Shown: positions 1 through 7,973 of the stretch, piece by piece
Position numbering within the stretch: the stretch's first letter is position 1
How the letters are laid out: each line of letters opens with the position of its first letter
Origin: Herpetosiphon aurantiacus DSM 785
GTDB lineage: Bacteria > Chloroflexota > Chloroflexia > Chloroflexales > Herpetosiphonaceae
NCBI GenBank assembly: GCA_000018565.1
Contig: CP000875.1
Span: 4,479,199-4,543,198 of the forward strand
Direction: 5' to 3'
DNA length: 64,000 nucleotides
The notes under the pieces: generated by a model
Seen by the model: only the letters and a program-made list of their open reading frames with translations
Told to the model about the DNA's origin: nothing
Databases searched by the model: none
Position numbers and translations under genes: made by a program

Positions 1-888
1 AGCGAAGCCCAAACTGCCAAAGCAGTCTTTTTTAACTCAGCCGAAAAGGGCTTGATTTTCGTGGTGGTGCGCGGTGATCGTGAAGTCAATGAAATTAAAT
101 TACGAGCGGCGGCAGGTGTTTCGGCGCTTGAGCCAGCCACGCTTGAGCAAATTAGCGCGGTTGGGGCAGTCGCAGGCTATGCATCGCCAGTTGGCCTGAG
201 CAATGTTACAGTAATCGCCGATCATTCGGTGGTTGGCGTTGGTGGCTTGGTTGCTGGAGCCAATCGCACAGGCTATCACTTACAAAACGTCGTGTATGGC
301 CGTGATTGGCAAGCAACCGTGGTTGCTGATATTGCCAATGTCGAGGAAGGCGATGCTTGCCCTGTCTGTGGCGCAGCTTTGAGCTTGGAACGGGGCATCG
401 AAATTGGTCATATCTTTAAATTAGGCACTCGTTACACCGAAGCGCTCGGCGCAACTTACCTTGACCCACAAGGCCAAGCTCAGCCAATCGTCATGGGTTC
501 GTATGGCATTGGCCTCGAACGTTTGTTGCAAGTCATTATCGAGCAGCATCACGATGAAAAAGGCATTGTTTGGCCTGCATCGGTCGCACCATTCGATCTG
601 CATTTGGTGCAACTTGGTGCTAGTGCCACGGTCAGCGAGGCCGCTAATCAACTTTATCAACAATTGAGCGAAGCTGGTCTCAGCGTGCTCTACGACGATC
701 GCAATGAATCGGCGGGAGTCAAATTTAACGATGCTGATTTATTGGGCATGCCGTTGCGGCTTACGGTTGGCGAACGTGGCCTCAAGCAAAATGTTGTCGA
801 GTTACGCCAACGAGCAACTGGGGTAGTCGAGACAATCGCGCTTGATCAAGTGGTGAAGAGTATTAAGAACATAGAGCATAGAGCATAG
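1..888 (+). CDS. proS: Prolyl-tRNA synthetase, C-terminal part (5' end outside window)
   Basis: This is the last 295 residues of a class II prolyl-tRNA synthetase, which charges tRNA-Pro in the cytoplasm. The frame is open from base 1, so the start lies upstream. The first ~110 residues match the end of the inserted YbaK-type editing domain of bacterial-type ProRS. They are followed by a CPVCG segment (~120), class II motif 3 ([11 protein letters not shown], ~166-176) and an anticodon-binding domain ([20 protein letters not shown] region). The last codons (KNIEHRA) run into a dispersed AT-rich repeat that also supplies the stop, so the native C-terminus may have been slightly altered. Confidence 0.95.
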
Positions 889-923
889 ATGTAATGGTTT
901 ATCGCATGAACAACCGCCAGCGT

Positions 924-1034
924 TCCCTCACCCCCTGACCCCCTCTCCCGCCCGCGAGGCGAGGGGGAACCGCTCCAGGAGTGCTCCCCTCGCCCGCCGC
1001 CTTGGGCGAGGGGTTGGGGGTCAGGGGGTGAACC
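924..1034. repeat. Dispersed long-hairpin repeat (family A)
   Basis: A ~110-bp imperfect palindrome: a CCCTCACCCCCTGACC arm is matched by GGGGGTCAGGGGGTGA at the far end, with inner GGCGAGGGG/CCCCTCGCC arms. Short flanking arms GTAATGGTT (892-900) and AACCATTAC (1054-1062) extend the pairing. Related copies lie at 46601-46692, 58773-58806 and 58831-58850 plus 60162-60199. No coding potential; it could act as a bidirectional terminator or be a mobile non-autonomous element. Confidence 0.75.
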
Positions 1035-1062
1035 ATGGTTGCCAACCTCATGAACCATTACA

Positions 1063-1225
1063 CATAGAACATAGGAACGAGGGGTTAGCCAGTTTTTAAC
1101 GCAGAGGCGCAGAGTACGAAAGGATGAGGGATGAGGGATGAAGGATGAAGCTAATTGGTGCAATTCGTGGAATTCGTGGCAAAAAAGCCTACTCCCTTTG
1201 TGCCCTTCGTGGATCAAAATCAACG
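1063..1225. repeat. Dispersed degenerate spacer repeat (family B)
   Basis: Ordered blocks: ACATAGAACATAGG, an AACGCAGAGGCGCAGAG block, GATGAGGGATGAAGGATGAAG, then CGTGGAATTCGTGG and CCCTTCGTGGATCAAA. The same blocks recur in the same order at 25855-26110, 49995-50300 and in part at 5119-5250 and 62447-62545. No ORF with a credible ribosome site. Together with the hairpin repeat this accounts for nearly all of the 405-bp gap between proS and proC. Confidence 0.7.
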
Positions 1226-1293
1226 TTTCCGCAGCGTGGCGGCGAGGCAATGGTGCCTGTGAACCTTCAGCCAATCATGGAGAACACCAGACC

Positions 1294-2109
1294 ATGTTAA
1301 CCAATCTCAATGTTGCAGTTATTGGCACAGGCACCATGGGCGAGGCCGTCATCGGTGGCCTGCTCCAAGCCGAATTAGTGCAGCCAACCCAGGTTTTGGC
1401 AGCCACTCCGCGCCCTGAGCGTCGCCGCGAGCTATCACAACGCTGGGGCATCGCCACCACAGGCGATAATCGCGAGGCCGCAACCTGGGGCAATGTGGTC
1501 ATTTTGGGCATCAAGCCTCAGATGACTGAGCAAGTGCTGCCCCAACTCAACGGCGCATTTCAAACCGATGATCTGATCGTTTCAGTTTTAGCTGGGGTCA
1601 AGATGCGCCAAATTGCCGAAGCCACCGGACATAGCGCCATCGCCCGTTCGATGCCCAACACTCCGGCCCAAATTGCCGAAGGCATTACGGTTTGGACAGC
1701 CAGCAAGGGGCTTGATCAAGCGCGGCGTGGTTGGGCCAAAATCGTGCTCAGTGCGATTGGCGAGGAAGTTGAGGTTGAGGACGAGAAATTTATGGATATG
1801 GCCACAGCGCTCTCGGGCACAGGTCCAGCCTATGTTTTTATGGTAATGGAAGCCTTGATCGATGCTGGCGTGCATATGGGTTTTCCCCGCCGGATCGCGG
1901 CCCAACTAGTCGAGCAAACCGTAATTGGGGCAGTGCGCTACTCGGCCCAATCGGGCAAGCATGTCGCCGAATTACGCAATATGGTCACTTCGCCAGGAGG
2001 GACAACCGCCGCAGCGCTTTATGAACTCGAAAAAGGTCGTTTGCGCACGGTTTTAGCCGATGGAGTTTGGGCTGCATATCGTCGCGCTCGTGAACTTGGC
2101 GGCGAGTAG
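1294..2109 (+). CDS. proC: Pyrroline-5-carboxylate reductase
   Basis: A 271-residue protein that reduces pyrroline-5-carboxylate to proline with NAD(P)H, the last step of proline synthesis in the cytosol. The N-terminal Rossmann motif VIGTGTMGEAVIGGL is at residues 8-22, the ARSMPNTPA segment of the family lies near residue 117, and the C-terminal helical dimerisation domain carries the signature around ALSGTGPAY and TSPGGTT. Length is typical of the family. ATG 1294 is chosen because conserved sequence starts at once; the open frame extends upstream to 1138 but through repeat DNA. It lies downstream of proS, a metabolic neighbour rather than an obvious operon partner given the 405-bp repeat-filled gap. 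Confidence 0.95.
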   Translation: MLTNLNVAVIGTGTMGEAVIGGLLQAELVQPTQVLAATPRPERRRELSQRWGIATTGDNREAATWGNVVILGIKPQMTEQVLPQLNGAFQTDDLIVSVLAGVKMRQIAEATGHSAIARSMPNTPAQIAEGITVWTASKGLDQARRGWAKIVLSAIGEEVEVEDEKFMDMATALSGTGPAYVFMVMEALIDAGVHMGFPRRIAAQLVEQTVIGAVRYSAQSGKHVAELRNMVTSPGGTTAAALYELEKGRLRTVLADGVWAAYRRARELGGE

Positions 2110-2248
2110 TTGTTCAAATACAGCCGAAGTCTCAGCGAATTTTCGCATAATGCTTAGGCTGTGATTGAGTAGCAGCAAATCAATTGCATTTTTCAGCTGT
2201 CCATGTACCATTAAGCCTAGATTCGTGCTGAATTAAGGTTGGTGGCCT

Positions 2249-3865
2249 ATGCTGGAGTTTCGTGATATTCGGGCCTTGGAAGGGCCAAATGGCTATGATC
2301 ATGCCCCGGTTGCTTTAGTTCGGCTGGTTGGCGAAACTGTGGAGATCGATGCTTGGCTCAAGCAAGTGGCGCTGGCGTGTGCCAACTATGGCATTGCCCA
2401 TACTGAGCCTGTTTTACAACAACACCCTAGTTTGGGTGAATATGCGATTACTTGGCGCACCGCCACGCCCGAAAGTTTGGCTCTGCTGCTTGAGCAATTG
2501 GCGGGCACGGATGCAGCCGCTAGCTCGGCTGAAATTCAGGCTATGTTGGAGCAGGAGCAAATTCCAAACCCATTGCACGATTTAGCCAAGCAACACTTGC
2601 CACTTTGGCGCGAGGCTGAAGCATGGTGGGTTGGCTATGGTCGTTATCGCCAAAACGCTGCTCAATTCGACCTTAGCACGTACCAAACCTTGCCAATTAT
2701 TGCGATTAGCGGTACTAACGGCAAAACCACCACGACCCGCTTGATCGATTTTAGCCTGCGCACGGCGGGCTACCAAACAGGCCGCACCGATACCGACGGC
2801 GTTTGGATTAACAACCAAGCAATCGAGCAAGGCGATTGGACAGGTTTTGGTGGAGCACAACGGGTGCTGAGCCATCCAGCGGTCGAGGTGGCTGTGTTGG
2901 AAACTGCTCGCGGTGGTTTATTGCGCCGTGGCTTGGCCTTCAACCATTGCGAGATTGCGGTTTTAACCAATGTTGCCGACGATCATCTGCCAGATCGCGG
3001 TTTGGCAACCGTCGCCGAAATGGCTCATTTCAAGGCCACCATCGTGCGAGCCGCCCAAAAAGCCGTTATTTTGAATGCTGATGATCCAGTGTTAGTTGAG
3101 GTGGTTGCCCCTCAAGCAACAGCGCCAATTATCTGGTTTAGTTTGCAAGCCACCAATCCCTTGATTGTGCAAGCGCAACAGAACCAACAAGCCTGTTTGT
3201 ATCTCGATGCTAACCAATTAATCCTGGCCAGTGCTGGCCAAACTCAAGCATTAATTGCGGTGGCTGAGTTGCCCTTGAGCTTTGGCGGAGTGGCGCAGCA
3301 TAATATCGCCAATGCTTTGGCTGCCGCTGCCGCACTGTTTGCGTTTGGATTAAGCGCTGGCCAGATTGCGCTTGGCCTCGCCGGATTTCAACCAAACGCC
3401 GAGCATAATCCAGGCCGTTTGAATCAATTTCAACGCGATGGCATCACCTTGTTAATTGATTATGCGCACAATAGCGATGGGCTGCGGGTATTATTAGCCA
3501 GCGCCGCGCCCCTTCGCGCCGCCAATCGCCATATTGCCATGGTGTTCAGTGGCACTGGCGATCGTACCGACCAACAAATTCAAGAACAAATGACGATCAT
3601 CGCTCAGCATGTCGATCGGTTGATCCTCAAACGTGATCCATGGTTTTTGCGTGGGCGCGAACCAGGCGTTTTAGAGCCATTGATGATCGCTGCGGCAACT
3701 GCTGCTGGCCTTGATCCTGCCGCAATCGCTGAGCTAGAGGGCGACGAAGCTGCGTTTAATGAGCTGACCCAACCAGCCAAGGCGGGCGATGTGCTGATTT
3801 GGATTGTTTATAAAGATCGGGCTAGCAAAATTGCCATCGCCCAAGCGTGGGAGCGCAACCCATGA
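2249..3865 (+). CDS. Cyanophycin-synthetase-like Mur ligase lacking the ATP-grasp domain
   Basis: A 538-residue ATP-dependent amide ligase. The first ~150 residues begin with FRDIRALEGPN, which resembles the N-terminal domain of cyanophycin synthetase CphA. The P-loop GTNGKTTTTR (G155-K159) follows directly, then the Mur middle domain (LETARGGLLRRGL, NVADDHL, NADDP) and the Mur C-terminal domain (PGRLNQF, LIDYAHNSDG, GDRTD). The central ATP-grasp domain of CphA is absent, so it can be expected to do only Mur-type (lysine/arginine-adding) chemistry or to act on another poly-acid. Coupled by an ATGA overlap to the next gene, which suggests joint function. The substrate is not known; a cyanophycin role is an inference from similarity. 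Confidence 0.8.
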   Translation: MLEFRDIRALEGPNGYDHAPVALVRLVGETVEIDAWLKQVALACANYGIAHTEPVLQQHPSLGEYAITWRTATPESLALLLEQLAGTDAAASSAEIQAMLEQEQIPNPLHDLAKQHLPLWREAEAWWVGYGRYRQNAAQFDLSTYQTLPIIAISGTNGKTTTTRLIDFSLRTAGYQTGRTDTDGVWINNQAIEQGDWTGFGGAQRVLSHPAVEVAVLETARGGLLRRGLAFNHCEIAVLTNVADDHLPDRGLATVAEMAHFKATIVRAAQKAVILNADDPVLVEVVAPQATAPIIWFSLQATNPLIVQAQQNQQACLYLDANQLILASAGQTQALIAVAELPLSFGGVAQHNIANALAAAAALFAFGLSAGQIALGLAGFQPNAEHNPGRLNQFQRDGITLLIDYAHNSDGLRVLLASAAPLRAANRHIAMVFSGTGDRTDQQIQEQMTIIAQHVDRLILKRDPWFLRGREPGVLEPLMIAAATAAGLDPAAIAELEGDEAAFNELTQPAKAGDVLIWIVYKDRASKIAIAQAWERNP

Positions 3866-5118
3866 GCGAAGCCATGAGCGAGTCTGTAAGCATCCAAGAG
3901 GAATACCTGTGGAATAGCGCCCGTGAGGATCTGCCGCCCAAAAAACCATTGGTTGAAATTGGTTGGGTGTTAATTGGCACCTTTGAAAAAATCGACGAAG
4001 GCGCAATTCGCACAGCTCGCGAACGGACTCGTGAATATTTACGCCAGCACTTCCCTGAATTTTCGTGGCGCGTGCCAATTGTGGTGCGCCCCGACCCTGA
4101 CCCTGGCGATGTGCTAGCCGAGCCAATTCGCTTAATTGATATGGCGGTGACCGAGCGTTTGACTAAGGGTTGGGATTTTGCGATTGCTTTTACCGCGACC
4201 GATCTACATTCCCTGAGCAAACAATATACGCTTGGCACGCCCGCCAGTGGCCTTGATGCAGCGGCGATCTCGACTGCGCGGCTCGACCCAACTGCGCAGC
4301 GCTCGATGGTACGCAAAGCTGAGCGCGAATTGGTGTTGAGCAATCGAATTTGGGCTTTATTTTTACATTTGCTGGGCGATTTGTTGGCCTTGCCGCATAA
4401 CGACGATCACAGTAGCCCAATGAGCGTGCCGCGTGTGCCCGAAGATCTCGATGCAGTCCACGATTTTAGTAGCGAGGAGCATGAGTGGATGCTCGAATCG
4501 CTGACCGAAGTTGCCGACTTACGGGTTGAAGAAACTGGTCAATCATCGCGCAATCCATTCTTTTTTACCTTGCGGGTGCTGGTGCGCTCAGGCCGCGAAA
4601 TTATCGCCGCAGTTGCCCGAAACCGCCCATGGATCTTGGTTTGGCATCTGACTAAATTTACGGGCGCAGCCTTATCAACCTTGCTAATTCTGCTCTTTAC
4701 CGCCGAAGTCTGGGATGTTGGCGTGCGCTTGCCATTGGCTGAGGTAGCTGGCGCGTTAGGAATTACGATTGCCGGAACAACCACCTTTGTCGTGACGCGC
4801 CAACGATTGCTCACCCGCCGCACCCGCTTTCGGCTGACTGAGCAAGTTGTCGTAACCGATTTCGCGATTATTCTGACGATTTTAGGCTCAATGCTTTCGA
4901 TGGTGTTGCTGCTAATCAGCGCGGCAATGTTGGTGATTTGGGTGGTGCCAAATGAGCTAGCCGAACGCTGGACTGATTTTGCGATTCTGTCGCTTGAGCA
5001 TAATCTGGCCTTGGCTGGCACGGTTACGATCATTGGCCTGATTGTAGGCGCACTTGGGGCCAGCATCGAAGACCAAACCACCTTCCGTCATGTGGCCTTC
5101 ATCGATGAAGAAACTTAA
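3862..5118 (+). CDS. Membrane protein with decayed metzincin-like motif
   Basis: A 418-residue protein translationally coupled (ATGA) to the Mur ligase. The N-terminal ~250 residues are soluble and mixed alpha/beta. They contain HLLGDLLALPH (H169 to H179), which aligns with the zinc motif HExxHxxGxxH of metzincin proteases but has Leu for the catalytic Glu and Asp for the second His. The C-terminal part (~262-410) has about four hydrophobic segments with basic loops (RQRLLTRRTRFR), so it sits in the membrane. I recognise no named family. A pseudo-protease or binding module anchored in the membrane is the reading I favour. An upstream GTG at 3847 is possible, but ATG 3862 fits the overlap better. 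Confidence 0.6.
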   Translation: MSEAMSESVSIQEEYLWNSAREDLPPKKPLVEIGWVLIGTFEKIDEGAIRTARERTREYLRQHFPEFSWRVPIVVRPDPDPGDVLAEPIRLIDMAVTERLTKGWDFAIAFTATDLHSLSKQYTLGTPASGLDAAAISTARLDPTAQRSMVRKAERELVLSNRIWALFLHLLGDLLALPHNDDHSSPMSVPRVPEDLDAVHDFSSEEHEWMLESLTEVADLRVEETGQSSRNPFFFTLRVLVRSGREIIAAVARNRPWILVWHLTKFTGAALSTLLILLFTAEVWDVGVRLPLAEVAGALGITIAGTTTFVVTRQRLLTRRTRFRLTEQVVVTDFAIILTILGSMLSMVLLLISAAMLVIWVVPNELAERWTDFAILSLEHNLALAGTVTIIGLIVGALGASIEDQTTFRHVAFIDEET

Positions 5119-5250
5119 TTAGAGGGATGAAGGATGAAATTTAACCACGAAGAACACGAAGAGCACGAAGGTCGATAAACTTTGTATGCTTACAGTATCC
5201 CCAAGCTCAATTCTGACTTTTGGTTCTTGCTTTCATCCCTCATAATTCAT
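5119..5250. repeat. Dispersed spacer repeat (family B, partial)
   Basis: Starts right after the preceding stop codon with GAGGGATGAAGGATGAA, then AACCACGAAGAACACGAAGAGCACGAAG, and an inverted copy of the GGATGAAGGATGAA block (CATCCCTCATAATTCATCC) further on. Fragment of the repeat family seen at 1063-1225. Confidence 0.6.
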
Positions 5251-5273
5251 CCTTCATCCTTCCGACAACTTCT

Positions 5274-5282
5274 TGGTATACT
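5274..5282 (+). promoter_or_regulatory. Extended -10 promoter for acyl-CoA dehydrogenase
   Basis: TGGTATACT, an extended -10 element (TGnTATAnT type), lies 45 bp ahead of the start codon, just beyond the repeat DNA. No clear -35 box is seen. Confidence 0.45.
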
Positions 5283-5326
5283 ACAATGAGGCAACGAAGC
5301 CGACCAAATCATAGGAGATATGCTCA

Positions 5327-6475
5327 ATGGATTTCCAGTTAACCCAAGAACAGCAAGAGTTACGTCAGAGTGTGCGTGAATTTGCTGAGCGCGAGTTATT
5401 GCCCAAAGCCAAAGACGTTGATGAAAAAGCCCAAATTCCAGCCTCGACCTGGCAAAAAATGGCCGATATGGGTTTGATGGGCTTGCCTTTTGCCGAAGAA
5501 TTGGGCGGCGCAGGAGCCGATGCGATTAGCGCAGCGCTGGCAGTCGAAGAAATTGCCCGCTGTTGTGGCTCGACGGCGCTTTCCTATGCAGCCCATGTTG
5601 GTTTGGGCAGCGCCCCCATCGCGATGTTTGGCAACGATCAACAAAAAGAGCAATTTCTGCGGCCCGCCGCTGAAGGTCGTTACCTTGGAGCATTTGGCCT
5701 GACCGAGCCGCATGCTGGCTCCGATGCTGGCTCAACCCGCACCACCGCCGTGCGCGATGGCAACGAATGGGTGATCAACGGCGCAAAAATGTGGATCACC
5801 AATGCCGCCGAAGCCGGCCACCTGATCGCTACCGCCATTACCAATAAAGATCGTGGCAAGCGTGGCATCAGCGCGATTATCATTCCTAAAGGTACGCCAG
5901 GCGTACATTTTGGCAGCCCTGAGCACAAAATGGGCTTACGTGGCTCGAATACCCACGCCATCACCTTTGATAATGTGCGGGTTCCGCTAGAAAATCTGCT
6001 GGGTGCTGAGGGCGATGGCTTTGTGCAATTTCTCAAAGTGCTCGATGGCGGACGGATTTCGATCGGGGCAATGGCGATTGGTTTAGGCGTGGCCGCGATG
6101 GAAGCTGCGGTCAGCTATGCCCGTGAGCGTCAAGCCTTTGGTCATGCGATTGGCAGCTATCAATCGATCAGTAATATGTTGGCCGATATGGATACCGAGC
6201 TAGAGGCAGCTCGTTTGCTGATTTTACGCGCCGCATGGCTCAAAGAAAACGGCAAACCATTCACCCGCGAAGCAGCGATTGCCAAACTCTATGCCTCGGA
6301 AGCCTCAGAACGCGCCTGCCGCAACGCTGTCCAAATCTTTGGCGGCTACGGCTATAGCAGCGAATATCCGGTTGAGCGCTACTATCGCGACACGCGTTTG
6401 CTGACGATTGGCGAAGGCACATCGGAGATTCTGCGCATGGTCATCTCACGTGGTTTACTTGGCGAATTAGCCTAA
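5327..6475 (+). CDS. Acyl-CoA dehydrogenase (short-chain type)
   Basis: A 382-residue FAD enzyme that oxidises acyl-CoA to 2-enoyl-CoA and passes electrons to ETF. Signatures: GAFGLTEPHAGSDAGS (~residue 124), WVINGAKMWITNA, RQAFG near 266 and the C-terminal IGEGTSEILRM with the catalytic base at E367, the position used by short-chain/butyryl-CoA dehydrogenases. The chain length preference cannot be fixed from sequence. AGGAGA lies 8 bp ahead of ATG 5327. Single-gene unit: own extended -10 promoter and a strong terminator after it. No ETF or thiolase neighbour is present. Confidence 0.93.
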   Translation: MDFQLTQEQQELRQSVREFAERELLPKAKDVDEKAQIPASTWQKMADMGLMGLPFAEELGGAGADAISAALAVEEIARCCGSTALSYAAHVGLGSAPIAMFGNDQQKEQFLRPAAEGRYLGAFGLTEPHAGSDAGSTRTTAVRDGNEWVINGAKMWITNAAEAGHLIATAITNKDRGKRGISAIIIPKGTPGVHFGSPEHKMGLRGSNTHAITFDNVRVPLENLLGAEGDGFVQFLKVLDGGRISIGAMAIGLGVAAMEAAVSYARERQAFGHAIGSYQSISNMLADMDTELEAARLLILRAAWLKENGKPFTREAAIAKLYASEASERACRNAVQIFGGYGYSSEYPVERYYRDTRLLTIGEGTSEILRMVISRGLLGELA

Positions 6476-6508
6476 TTCGCTGGAATTAATCATTAAATAG
6501 TTAATCGT

Positions 6509-6546
6509 AAAAAGCACCTCAATCGTAATTGATTGAAGTGCTTTTT
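6509..6546. terminator. Bidirectional intrinsic terminator
   Basis: AAAAAGCACCTCAATC pairs with GATTGAAGTGCTTTTT over 16 positions with one mismatch and a 6-nt loop. A-rich and T-rich flanks serve both the acyl-CoA dehydrogenase (+) and der (-). Confidence 0.9.
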
Positions 6547-6564
6547 AATTGAATGCTAGAATAT

Positions 6565-7932
6565 TTAGCGCTTACCGGAAACCGAGACGGTTTGCTCTTC
6601 TTCGCGGCCTTTGAACACCAAAATAATTGGTGTGCCAATAAAACCATATTGTTCGCGAATACGATTTTCGAGGTAGCGCTTGTAGCCAAAGTGCACTTGT
6701 TCTGGCGCATTCGAGAAGAACAGGAACACTGGTGGCTCGACTTGGGCTTGAGTTGCATAGAATAAGCGCAAGTGAGCGCCTTTATGCATCGCTGTTGGTG
6801 GATGTTCGCGCACCGCCGCCCGCAACAAGTTGTTAATATCCGAGGTGCTTACGCGTTTGTTGCGTTCGCTCTGGATTGTTTGGGCAATATCGAGCACTTT
6901 AGTAGCCCGTTGGCCAGTTTTTGCCGAAATAAATTCAATCGGCGCATACGGCGCAAAGTGAAACACCTGCGACATCGTAGTTTTGGCATCTTCGTAGCTG
7001 AATTTGGCTTTATCGATCAAATCCCATTTGTTGACGATAATCGCCAAGCCTTTGTTAGCTTCCAAAACCATACCTGCGACGTGGGTATCTTGAGCGGTTG
7101 GGCCTTCTTGGGCATCGACCAAAATCAAGGCAATATGGCAACGCTCGATCGCTTTCATCGTGCGTAACACGCTGTAGCGTTCAATCCCTTGCTCAATCGA
7201 GCCACGCCGCCGAATCCCAGCGGTGTCGATCAAGGTGATTGGAATGCCTTTATAGGTCAATTTGGTGTCGATTGAATCGCGAGTTGTGCCAGGAATATTG
7301 CTGACAACCACCCGCTCTTCGCCGACCAATTTATTCAGCAAGCTCGATTTACCAACGTTTGGTCGCCCGACAATCGCAATTTTCAGCGAATTGTCGTCTT
7401 CCTCTTCTTCTTGGCCTGCTGGCAAGTGGCGTACAATTTCATCGAGCAAATCGCCCGAGCCAGTGCCATGGTAAGCGCTCAAGGCAATTGGGTCGCCCAA
7501 GCCAAGGTTATAGAATTCGACCGCATTCTGGCGGCGATCTTCGGTATCGGCTTTGTTTACACCCAAGACCACGGGCTTGCTGCTGCGACGTAACAAGGCG
7601 GCAACCTCTTCATCAGCAGCAATCAGTCCTTCACGCACATCGACCATAAACACAATCACATCGGCTTCATCGATCGCCAATTGAGCTTGTTGGTGAGTAC
7701 GGCGCACAATTTCAGCCAAAGGCAAGTTCGGGTCATCATCGCCAACCAACAACCCAGCTGTATCCACAATCGTAAATACGCGGCCATTCCAGATGGTTTC
7801 GCCATATTGGCGGTCGCGGGTTGTACCAGCTTCATCGGCAATAATCGCGCGGCGCTCGCCAATCAGCTTATTAAACAAGGTCGATTTGCCAACGTTAGGT
7901 CGGCCAACAATCGCCACAATTGGTTTTTCCAT
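6565..7932 (-). CDS. der: Ribosome biogenesis GTPase Der (EngA)
   Basis: A 455-residue double GTPase needed for 50S subunit maturation. The first G domain starts IVAIVGRPNVGKSTLFNKL with NKAD; the second has IAIVGRPNVGKSSLLNKL, DTAG and NKWD. A KH-like C-terminal domain follows and ends KGREEEQTVSVSGKR. ATG 7932 is preceded by AGAGG and begins the conserved MEKPIVAIVG; the longer frame to 7974 overlaps the stop region of the upstream gene. It is the last gene of a minus-strand run with a THUMP methyltransferase just upstream and the DUF512 radical-SAM gene further up; der next to DUF512 genes is a known arrangement in other phyla. Confidence 0.96.
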   Translation of the reverse strand: MEKPIVAIVGRPNVGKSTLFNKLIGERRAIIADEAGTTRDRQYGETIWNGRVFTIVDTAGLLVGDDDPNLPLAEIVRRTHQQAQLAIDEADVIVFMVDVREGLIAADEEVAALLRRSSKPVVLGVNKADTEDRRQNAVEFYNLGLGDPIALSAYHGTGSGDLLDEIVRHLPAGQEEEEDDNSLKIAIVGRPNVGKSSLLNKLVGEERVVVSNIPGTTRDSIDTKLTYKGIPITLIDTAGIRRRGSIEQGIERYSVLRTMKAIERCHIALILVDAQEGPTAQDTHVAGMVLEANKGLAIIVNKWDLIDKAKFSYEDAKTTMSQVFHFAPYAPIEFISAKTGQRATKVLDIAQTIQSERNKRVSTSDINNLLRAAVREHPPTAMHKGAHLRLFYATQAQVEPPVFLFFSNAPEQVHFGYKRYLENRIREQYGFIGTPIILVFKGREEEQTVSVSGKR

Positions 7933-7973
7933 GGTTATACCTCTTTCGCAATGCGGCCCAAAAGCCAACATCA

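Noticed and set aside
846-1274. Minus-strand ORF of 142 codons between proS and proC
   Set aside because: It lies wholly in dispersed repeats, with a low-complexity translation and no start signal.
3847-3861. GTG start five codons upstream for the membrane protein after the Mur ligase
   Set aside because: The ATG at 3862 overlaps the upstream stop as ATGA, the common coupled form, and the extra residues are encoded by the end of the ligase gene.
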